From: Dromiciops gliroides
Lineage: Eukaryota > Chordata > Mammalia > Microbiotheria > Microbiotheriidae
Assembly: GCF_019393635.1 (NCBI RefSeq)
Contig: NC_057861.1
Location: forward strand, 80,111,327-80,175,326
Direction of reading: 5' to 3'
Length of the DNA: 64,000 bases
Both the position numbers and the translations under genes were made by a program. Position 1 is the stretch's first letter; each line of letters opens with the position of its first letter. Positions 57,060 through 64,000 of this stretch are shown in pieces. The notes below the pieces were generated by a model, which was given only the letters and a program-made list of their open reading frames with translations, was not told the origin of the DNA and ran no database searches.

Positions 57060-57330
57060 AAATTGGGAATAAATTGTTACATGAAACACTTCCTAAAGAT
57101 TTGATATATAAACTATAATGGATTAATCCAAATATATGAACAAAAGGCATTCCACAATAGATAGTGGTCAAAATATATGAACAATCAGTTCTCAAAAGAA
57201 GAACTACAAACTATTAACAAACATGAAAAATTGTTTCAAATCACTAATAAGAGAAGTGTAAAATTTTTAAATTTTCATCTAATACCCAGAAAATTGGCAT
57301 GGATGACAAAATATAAAAATAGTTAACTTT
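57060..57330 (+). mobile_element. L1 ORF2 relic
   Basis: CAGTTCTCAAAAGAAGAACT, ACATGAAAAATTGTTTCAAA, ATACCCAGAAAATTGGC. These are the same ORF2 segment as 1,430-1,610, more decayed. Confidence 0.65.
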
Positions 57331-57383
57331 TGTGGGATATTAAGCAGTAAAACCAAAGAAAGTACTTAAAAATTATATGTATA

Positions 57384-57527
57384 GGGGCAGTTAGGTGGTA
57401 CAGTGGATAGAGCACCAGCTCTGGAGTCAGGAGGACCTGAGTTCAAATCCAGCCTCCGACACTTAACACTTACTAGCTGTGTGACCCTGGGCAAGTCGCT
57501 TACACCCAATTGCCTCTCCACCCCCCA
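57384..57527 (+). mobile_element. marsupial CORE-SINE
   Basis: GGGGCAGTTAGGTGGTACAG head. Ends in a C-rich (CCACCCCCC) tail instead of A. The TSD is AAATTATATGTATA. Confidence 0.95.
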
Positions 57528-58593
57528 AATTATATGTATAACTGCACACCGCCCCCCCTCCTCCATATCCCTTTTGAAGTTGACTAATGAGACAAGGTAC
57601 TCTTGGTAAAGACCTAATGGAGAAGTATAGTGAAAAGGAAACAGCCCTAAACCAGGATACCTAGTTTGAATCCTGGCTCTGTCATGCAAAGATGCTCCTG
57701 TAGAGCTGTGACCTTGGGGAAGCCACTCAACTTCTCTGGGCCTAAGTTTCCTCAACTGTATAAAAAAAAAGAAAAGGGGGTGGGGGGTAAATTAGTTGAT
57801 TGCTAAGTTTCCATCCAGTTCTAACAATCTAGGAATCTTATCTAAAATTTATATCTCTCCCAGTGCTGAGCACAGTATTCTACACAGTAGGCACTGAAGC
57901 ATCTGGAATGGAAGTAAATGCATGCAGAGTCTAATGAAAGGATGACTTCTTGGCTCATATATGTTATACTCAGAGAATCAAAAAATGTCAATGCTGCAAA
58001 GTGCATTAAAATGAACTAGCCCAAACTCTCTCTTTTTGGACTGAGGAGAATATTGATACCAAGAGAGGTGGGCAAATATGTGTGCGTACATACACAGAGT
58101 TAAAGCTGGAATCAGAATGTCTTGATTTCTAGTCCAGGCTTCTTTTCAGTACCCCACCAGGGAAGGAGGGATATAAAAACCCAGATCCTCTTCTTGGCTC
58201 TGCCAAGGAATTTGCTTCTAACACACCCCAGCATTCCACTGGCTTTTTTCACAATGGCATTTCAGGGCTGACTCTTACTAAGCTTGTGGTCAACAGTGTA
58301 CCAAGATTATCTACTTCTCCTGTACCTACCCAGCCCATTCTCATCCTGGATTTGGTTTGCTGATACCAAACTCCATAAATCTACCATTTTGTCCCTGTAC
58401 TTGCTTAATTTCATCAAGGTAGGCAGGATGGCAAGGGGCAAATGAGGAGGGCCCTGAATGAATGAAAAAGCATTTATTAAAAGATTACAATGTGCCGAGC
58501 ACTAGCTAATTTTTTAACTGAAAGGGAGAAAAAAACCTAACATGCTTAAAAGTGTTAGTTAAGTAAATGTCGGAAGGAGAGTAAAGGGAATAC
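57528..58593. other. intronic stretch with MIR and CR1/L3 relics
   Basis: A MIR lies at 57,650-57,800 (AAGCCACTCAACTTCTCTGG). CR1/L3-like antisense text lies at 58,010-58,440. No exon was seen. Confidence 0.4.
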
Positions 58594-58762
58594 CATGTTG
58601 ATGATCATGGAGGTGGAGCTGTGCCTTGTGGCGATGAGGTCCAGAAGTTATCCCAGGTGATGAAAAACTGATGGGGGATGGAACAGGAGGTGACTCCTGT
58701 TCTCCCCCCAGGTCTGCCATCTTCGTAAAGAAGCCTTCTTGAAGATGTAACACAATTGAGAC
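58594..58762 (-). CDS. candidate 5' coding exon of the zinc-finger gene (copy B)
   Basis: On the minus strand the acceptor is a pyrimidine tract ending TTTTTCCCAG (AG at 58,763-58,764). A 42-base leader follows, then ATG (58,718-58,720) and an open frame starting [21 protein letters not shown] possible donor, CATG|GTATTC, is at 58,592-58,593, leaving 127 coding bases and a phase 1 end. This phase fits a KRAB-A exon and the other exons of the gene. It aligns with 4,284-4,442: both begin MA, share ESPP and SFS...G, and end near LHL-DH. It lies 2.2 kb from the promoter at 60.9 kb and upstream of KRAB-B at 39.3 kb. Its assignment to that gene is inferred, and the protein segment has no family I know. 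Confidence 0.55.
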
Positions 58763-59371
58763 CTGGGAAAAATGAAAATTATGGCAGGATGAGGATGGCA
58801 TTATGAAAAGCTAAAACATCAGGGTCCAGAAACACACCCAAGAAGGAAAAGGTAGACTAAGGACTCTATTTTTTTGGCCAGACCTGTGATTTGTATTGCT
58901 TTAGGGAAGCCTGATGGGAATCAGAGAAGTTAAGTCAATTTTCCAGGCTAAAAGAGCCAATATGAGTCAAAGGTAGTCCACAAAAATCATCTTCCTGACA
59001 CTGTAGTCAGTTCTTCACTTATCAATCATTCATACTACTACTAATTGACATTTATATAATATTTTTCATTCAATACAACAACCCTGTGAGGAAGGTACAA
59101 CAGGTATTATTTATCTGCACTTTATAGATGATATTAAGTCACTACTCTATTTTCACACAGCTAGCAAGTTGCACTGTGGGGGCATCTGAAACAATGCTGT
59201 TTTCATTTCTCTAGGGCAACAGATATGAATGGTGAGAGGAAGGTCCAGTTTAAATATAATTTCCTTAATGAAGCCTTCCCTGATTATCTCTTCACTCTCC
59301 ACCCAAAGCTGGTAACACTCTTCTCCTTCTCCTCTATATTGGCATAGCATTTGGTTTATACCTGTCTTATG
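58763..59371. other. intron 1 stretch: MIR and L2 relics
   Basis: 59,030-59,170 has MIR-like text (ACAACCCTGTGAGGAAGGTA, TTTTCACACAGCTAGC). 59,220-59,370 has an L2-like CTTAATGAAGCCTTCCCTGA. Confidence 0.45.
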
Positions 59372-59614
59372 TACTAGTCAGCTAAGTGGTGAAGTGGATA
59401 GAGCTCTGGGCCTGGAGTCAGGAAGACCTGAGTTCAAATCTGACCTCAGATACTTCCTAGCTTTGTGACCCCAGACCAAGTCACTTAGCCCTGTTTGCCT
59501 CAGTTTCTTCTTATATAAAATGAGATGGAGAAGGAAATGGCAAACCACTCCAGTTTCTTTGCCAAGAAAACCCAAATGAGGTCACGAAGAGTTGGACCCA
59601 ACTGAACAACAATG
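59372..59614 (+). mobile_element. second SINE type, full length
   Basis: Head TAAGTGGTGAAGTGGATAGA, core, TTGCCTCAGTTTCTTCTTAT, then AAGGAAATGGCAAACCACTC and GAAGAGTTGGACCCAACTGA. This is the forward version of 14,272-14,480. Confidence 0.85.
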
Positions 59615-59689
59615 CACCTTTTTTGGATGGTCTGGTTGTGGAAACTTCCTTCAGTAACACACTTGCAGATCACTAAGTTTTATACCTTG

Positions 59690-59960
59690 TAAAAACTTTT
59701 GTGGGACACTGATTTTGGCCCATGGCCACACAGCTAAACTGTGTCAGAGGCAGGGCTGGAATCCAGATTTCCAGATTCCAAGGATGATCCCTCTAGTCAC
59801 TGCTACAAACTGTCTCTTAAGCACTCCTATAATTCTACTGTAATTGTTAGTGTGCCATTTTCCATTCTAAACTTCACAAGGGCAAAAAGTATTTTATCTA
59901 AATCTTCTATCTTCCTCAGTCTCTAGCATAGTGCCTTTCACATAGTAGATACTTAATGTT
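59690..59960. mobile_element. MIR (-) and L2 3' end (+) relics
   Basis: CCACACAGCTAAACTGTGTC then TAAACTTCACAAGGGCAAAA, TCTCTAGCATAGTGCCTTTC. Confidence 0.5.
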
Positions 59961-60309
59961 GTCAAAGTTGAAAGTGTCAATATATTACTAAATGCTCCAG
60001 TCTGAGTATCAGGCTTTCAAGTATTAGAATCATACAATGGCAGACCATCTGATTTAATTCATTTTACATATAAAGAAACTGATACAGAACATCTGCTTAA
60101 AGTAGTTGATTGCTACATACACTGAACCTCAAAAAAGAAACAAAAATGCTCCAGTCATATCAGAAAAACATTCAGTGGTTCGGCAAGTGGCATAAGATAA
60201 GTAAAAATATTGTATTAAATTTCGGTGCAGTTTTTTTCTTACACACACACACAGAGGCCTTTTTCTGGATTAATGGGTCTGGCAGACGGATCCTTCAAGG
60301 CACGGCCAA

Positions 60310-60465
60310 CTTAGAATAGCATTTCAGCCTTGGCTTCAGCACTGGAAAAAAAGCCCTGGCCCCGGCGTCAGGAGCCCTGGGATTGGCATCCCGGCTCTCA
60401 CACGAGCTGTCAGCAAGTCCTTTCTGTTCTCTGAACCTCAGTTCCCTCCTTTACAAGAGGTATAA
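60310..60465 (+). mobile_element. MIR relic at the island edge
   Basis: CCCGGCTCTCACACGAGCTG, TGAACCTCAGTTCCCTCC. It has gained CpGs next to the island. Confidence 0.55.
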
Positions 60466-60927
60466 GACCCGCCACCGCTGTGCCTCCTTTCACGGGGGTG
60501 GTGGCAGGGGAAGCTACTGTGGCCCCTGGGACCCGGGGCTTGGCCGGACTGGGGTAGGGGACGAATACGCGGCGGGTGGGGACCGGGAGGGCGGCTGCCC
60601 GGGCGGCTCCGACCGCTCCCACCCTCCGGCACGCAGTCGGGGTCCGGCCGGGGAGAGGAGCAGGAGGAGGGCAGGGGGCGCGCGTGGGGGTGGGGCTCAG
60701 CGGATCTCAGCCCGCGCGCCCGGCTATCCCTCAACCCCCACCCCAAGGAGGGAAGGACGGGACAGGCGAGGCGGGGCCGCCCTTTCCTCCCCGGCCACGG
60801 CCCCACGGCGACCCCTCCACCCGACCCCGATCCAAGAGCCCTGGGACCCCGGGCCAGCGCCGGGCCGGGGAAGCCCGCGCGCCGAACACACCTACCCAGC
60901 CCCCGCGTCCGGGTCCCCGCCGCTCAC

Positions 60928-61000
60928 CTGCCGGACTCTGAGCCACTGCCCCGGACAGGAAGTGTCCCCCTCTCCCGAGCCCCGCCCCCGGGCCCGTGGA
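60928..61000 (-). other. probable non-coding exon 1 of the zinc-finger gene
   Basis: The minus strand reads ACTTCCTGTCCGGGGCAGTG, then GCTCAGAGTCCGGCAG, then GTGAGC, a near-perfect donor (GT at 60,926-60,927). The 5' end is a guess placed between the GC boxes and the ETS site. No ATG occurs between the ETS site and the donor, as is common for exon 1 of KRAB zinc-finger genes. Confidence 0.55.
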
Positions 61001-61022
61001 CGCCCCGCCCCTAAGACGCTTC

Positions 61023-61055
61023 CTCTAGGACGCTCTAGGAAGCCCGGACGACTCC
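61023..61055. promoter_or_regulatory. shared CTCTAGGAA element, tandem pair
   Basis: CTCTAGGACGCTCTAGGAAG, a 10-base unit repeated twice, followed by CCCGGACGACTCCGC. The second unit and its right flank resemble the island 2 copy (CTCTAGGAAACCAGGA...CTCCGC). Distance to the ETS site is about 60 bases. Confidence 0.45.
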
Positions 61056-61106
61056 GCGCCTCGCGCCTCGGTGGATCGGGTTAGGTGGGGCTGACACCCA
61101 GGCGGA

Positions 61107-62420
61107 GAATGGATGTCTGCCGGGAGAGAGGAGGAGAGGAAAGGGGGAATGGAGAAGAGAGGAAGGAAAGGAGAGGGGAGAGTGGACAGGGGGAAAGGGG
61201 AGGAGAAGGGAGAGGAGAGCAGGGGGAAAGAAGGGATGGGGAGAGGAGAGGGGGAACGGAGGAGAGATGAAGGAGAGGGGAGGAGAGAGGAGAAGAGAGA
61301 AGAGAGGAAAGAGAGGAGAGAGAGGGAGAGGGGAGAGGACAAGAGGGGGAGAGGAGGAAGGGAGAACAGAAGGGAGGAGAGAAAGGGAGGGGAGGAGAGA
61401 GAAGGGAGAGAGGAAGAGAAGAGAAGGGATAGGGAGAAGAGAGGGGGAATGGAGAAGAGAGGAAGGAAAGGAGAGAGAAGGGGAGGAGAAGGGAGAGGAG
61501 AGGAGGAAGGGGGGAACAGAAGGGAGGAGGAAAGAGGAGGAGAGAGAGAAGGGAGAGAGGAAGAGAAGAGAAGGGATGAGGAGAGGGGAGCAGAGGAAGG
61601 AGAGGGAAAAAGGAGAGGAGGAGGGGGAGGGAAAGGAAAGAAGGGGAGGAGAGAGGAAAAAGGGAAGAAGAGAAAGGAGAGGAGAAAAGAGAATGTAGGA
61701 GAGGAGTGAAAGAGGGAAGTGAAGGAGGGGAGGGAGAAGTAAGGAAGAGAAAGGGGAGAGTAGAGAAGGTTGAGGGAAGGGAAGAAGGAGGGGAAAGGAG
61801 AGGAGAAAGGAGTAGGGGAGGGAAGGGATTAAGGTGGAAGGAAGAGAGAAGGGAAGAATAGGGGGAAGGCTGAGGTCAGTTAGGAGGACAGTGGGGAGGA
61901 TGGAGAGGAAGGAAAGCCAGAAGAGGAGAAGAGATGGAAAGGGGAAGGAGGAGAAAGACAGGAAGAATACTGGGAGGATGAAGGGGATGGAAGAGGGAAA
62001 GTGGGGAGGGAAGTGGAAAGGTGGGAAGGGCTGATGCAGAAGAAAGATGGGAGAGGGTGGAAAGCACAGAAAGGAAAGAAAGGAGAGAGGAGAGGGAAGG
62101 GGGAAAGGAGGAGGGAGAGCTGAAAGGAAGATGAGAAGATGGAAAAGGGAGAAGAAAGAAGGGAAGGAAGGGAGAGGAGGTGGGAAGAAGATTGCATGAA
62201 GGAGAAGGGAAGGTAGGGAGGAGAGGAGGTAGAGACAGCTGAGAGGAGAGGTGGGGAATACTGAGACAGAAGGAAAGAAAAGAAGGGAGAGGAGAGAGGA
62301 AGGAAAGGAAATTGAGATGGGGAGGAGAAAAGGGGAGATCTGAGAGGGAGATAAAAAGGGAGATGAAAAAGAAAAAAAGGGAAAGAGAACAGAAGTAAGG
62401 AGACAAAGAAAGGTGTCCTG
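61107..62420. repeat. 1.3 kb polypurine tract with higher-order repeats
   Basis: The plus strand is almost only A and G, built of GGAGAGGAGA/GAAAGG words. A longer period is visible: GGAGAAGAGAGGAAGG recurs at 61,151 and 61,451, and GAACAGAAGGGAGG at about 61,364 and 61,514, spacing 300 and 150. It lies directly upstream of the promoter for minus transcription. Long open frames in it (up to 198 codons, Arg/Glu/Gly-rich) are not genes. Confidence 0.95.
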
Positions 62421-62565
62421 AACCAGCTCATGCTGGATTGTGAGTGAACATTTACACCTTGGGAATCAGCAAATGCTACAAATCAGGGATTGATGCATTG
62501 TTTTGTCAATCTCTAGACTTAAGTAAGTAATGGAGAAAATATTAATAATGCAGATTAATCTTATC

Positions 62566-62741
62566 CTTCCTCTCTTCTCCCCATCCCTTCTCTTCCTCTC
62601 CTCCCCTCCCCTTCTCTCCTGCCTTCTGTTCCCCCTTCCTCCTCTCCCCCTCCTGTCCTCTCCCCTCTCCCTCTCTCTCCTCCCTTCTCCTCCTCTCTCC
62701 TCCCCTCTCCTTTCCTTCATCTCTTCTCCATTCTCCCTCTC
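62566..62741. repeat. polypyrimidine tract: inverted copy of part of the purine tract
   Basis: Its reverse complement aligns with 61,247-61,443, sharing for example GGAGAGGAGGAAGGG, GAACAGAAGG, and GAGAGGGAGAGGGGAGAGGA. The two arms could pair as a hairpin of about 175 bp with a loop of about 1.1 kb. Confidence 0.92.
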
Positions 62742-62760
62742 AAATGTACAATGTACATTT
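62742..62760. repeat. 19-base palindrome at the pyrimidine-tract edge
   Basis: AAATGTACAATGTACATTT: nine-base arms around one central base, starting right where the CT tract stops. Confidence 0.9.
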
Positions 62761-62814
62761 TCCCCTAGAGAGCCAGTTGTTAAGTATTTACCAGAACAAC
62801 CCTGGCAGAGGGAA

Positions 62815-63175
62815 GCGTGAAAGAAAAAGTGGGAGATTAAGCAGAGATGGGAGGAGAGGGGAAAGAAAAGAGAAGAGAGAGAAAAAAGGGGGGAGGCAAG
62901 GTGAGATGGAGGAAGAAGAGGAAGTAGGAGAGGTGAGGAGACAGTGGAGGAGGAAAAGGGGGAAGAAAAAGTCATAAGGGAGGAAGAAAGAGGGAAGGTA
63001 AAAAAAAGGAGGGGAGTAAAAAGGGAGGGTGGGAAGGAAAGGGAGCCTTTAGAGGTGAGTTGAAACAAAGGAGAAAGCAAGGGAAGAGAAAAAAGGAGAG
63101 AGAAGAGTGGAAGGAAGAAGTAGAGAGAAAAATTAATGGGAGAAAAGAAGAGAGGAGCAGAGAGAGATGAGTACT
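62815..63175. repeat. second purine-rich tract
   Basis: GA-rich, less regular than the first, from GGGAAGCGTGAAAGAAAAAG to AGAGGAGCAGAGAGAGATGA. Non-coding. Confidence 0.9.
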
Positions 63176-63211
63176 AAGAACAATAATTTCAAGAGTTAAA
63201 AAAACCTTTGA

Positions 63212-63372
63212 GGGGCAGCTAGGTAGTGCAATGGATAGAGCACCGGCCCTGGAGTCAGGAGGACCTGAGTTCGAATCCGGCCTCAGACACTTAACACTTA
63301 CTAGCTGTGTGACCCTGGGCAAGTCACTTAACCCAAATTGCCTCACTAAAAAAAACAAAACCAAAAAAAAAA
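63212..63372 (+). mobile_element. marsupial CORE-SINE
   Basis: GGGGCAGCTAGGTAGTGCAA head, full core, A/C tail. The TSD is AAAAAACCTTTGAG. Confidence 0.96.
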
Positions 63373-63392
63373 ACCTTTGAGACTATCTAGTC

Positions 63393-63665
63393 CAGAAGTT
63401 CTTAACCTTTTTTGTGTTTTATATTCCTCTATTGAAACCCACGGCCCTCTTCTCAGAATAATGTTTCTGGTTTGGGGTTTTTTTTTTGGTTTTTTTGGCG
63501 AGGCAATTGGGATTAAGTGACTTGCCCAGGGTCACACAGCTAGTAAATGTCAAGTGTCTGCAACTTGATTTGAACTCAGGTCCTCCTGACTTCAGGGCTG
63601 GTGCTCCATCCACTGCACCACCTAGCTGCCCCAGAATAATGTTTCTAAATGCCTACGTGGTGAGG
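63393..63665 (+). repeat. unclassified interspersed repeat (family of 23,795) split by a SINE
   Basis: AGTTCTTAACCTTTTTTGTG starts it. CAGAATAATGTTTCT is duplicated on both sides of the SINE, and AAATGCCTACG follows. Confidence 0.5.
63478..63632 (-). mobile_element. marsupial CORE-SINE
   Basis: GGCGAGGCAATTGGGA to CCACCTAGCTGCCCC, with a TTTTTTGG-type tail. The TSD is AGAATAATGTTTCT. Confidence 0.96.
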
Positions 63666-64000
63666 CCCATGTGTTTCAAAGGGCTGTCTCCTGAATGTAG
63701 CATGGTGGGGTGAGGTGGGGTGGCTCAAAAGGAGGAAGAAATCTTTTAGCCTCTTCTTCCCCTACACTTCTCCAAGGGAGACTTTAATTTCTGCCAGGCA
63801 GGGAAGCAGGAAGTTGGGACCAGAGGCCATCCTGCTCTCCTCAGAGAGAGCAGGCATGGGGTTAGAATTATATCTCTCTGCTCTCTTAAATATTGTTAGT
63901 CTAGGGGATGTGATCAGGTTCAGTCTAACTTTTGATGACTTGTTTCATTATTGGGGTTAAGAAGAACCCTTTATATCCAAGGTCCTTTATATCTGGGGCT
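63666..64000. other. no recognised feature to the right edge
   Basis: No gene or clear repeat. The 81-codon open frame at 63,715-63,960 has no family resemblance. Confidence 0.35.

Larger units (their letters stand above)
60440..61080 (-). promoter_or_regulatory. CpG island 3, promoter of the zinc-finger gene
   Basis: Very GC- and CpG-rich. GC boxes CCCCGCCC at 60,980-60,987 and 61,003-61,010, and an ETS-type CAGGAAGT (ACTTCCTG on minus) at 60,956-60,963, sit just upstream of or inside the probable exon 1. The minus-strand donor at 60,926 gives the direction. Overlapping open frames of up to 233 codons are judged composition artefacts. Confidence 0.75.

Noticed and set aside
60383..61084. 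Open frame of 233 codons over CpG island 3
   Set aside because: It starts within a MIR relic, crosses the promoter and is low complexity. The opposite strand has a credible splice donor instead.
61113..61709. Arg/Glu/Gly-rich open frame of 198 codons in the GA tract, and Ser/Pro/Leu-rich minus frames to 183 codons
   Set aside because: Purine-only DNA cannot form most stops in some frames. The frames follow the repeat and not a gene.

Overview
The window looks like nuclear genomic DNA of a marsupial. The best evidence is a tRNA-headed, MIR-core SINE of about 140 bp, with 28 whole or partial copies on both strands, many of them young enough to keep exact target-site duplications (TSDs). A second SINE type ending in the same core, L1 copies with a G-rich 3' UTR, many L2, MIR and CR1/L3 relics, and strong CpG depletion outside three islands fit the same picture. 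The species cannot be fixed from the sequence. There are no prokaryotic operons, and most of the DNA is interspersed repeat.

The gene content is a C2H2 zinc-finger locus read on the minus strand. The best gene (about 36.0-61.0 kb) has a CpG-island promoter with a probable non-coding exon 1 whose donor is at 60,926-60,927. It continues with an ATG exon (58,594-58,762), a KRAB-B exon (39,288-39,401) and an intact terminal exon with seven zinc fingers (36,032-36,960). Each visible coding junction is phase 1. I could not find a KRAB-A exon. A second unit has a CpG island at 28.9-29.5 kb, a possible relic first exon near 18.6 kb, and a decayed array of about 19 fingers at 11.5-13.5 kb that is split by a solo-LTR-like insertion. 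A third unit has a CpG island at 8.9-9.5 kb and a paralogous ATG exon at 4,284-4,442. Its downstream exons would lie off the left edge.

The two ATG exons (4.3 and 58.7 kb) align over their acceptor, ATG and reading frame, and differ by indels of 3 and 6 bases. This supports both as duplicated coding exons. The three CpG islands and the 18.6 kb site share a short CTCTAGGAA-containing element.

Layout: 0-4.2 kb, L2, L1 and LTR debris. 4.3-9.5 kb, third-unit exon, CR1/L3 and CpG island 1. 9.5-18.7 kb, SINEs, the finger pseudogene and LTR relics. 18.7-28.8 kb, a processed-pseudogene-like retrocopy, an L1 3' end and a large CR1/L3 region. 28.9-29.5 kb, CpG island 2. 29.5-36 kb, LTR-like and CR1 relics. 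36-61 kb, the KRAB zinc-finger gene with repeat-filled introns, including a 0.2 kb inverted duplication flanking an L1 (47.6-49.2 kb) and an unidentified 0.6 kb block (54.3-54.9 kb). 61.1-63.2 kb, a very large purine/pyrimidine tract with an inverted copy of part of itself. 63.2-64 kb, SINEs.

Repeat family names rest on recognition by eye and were not computed. Boundaries of old repeats are approximate.
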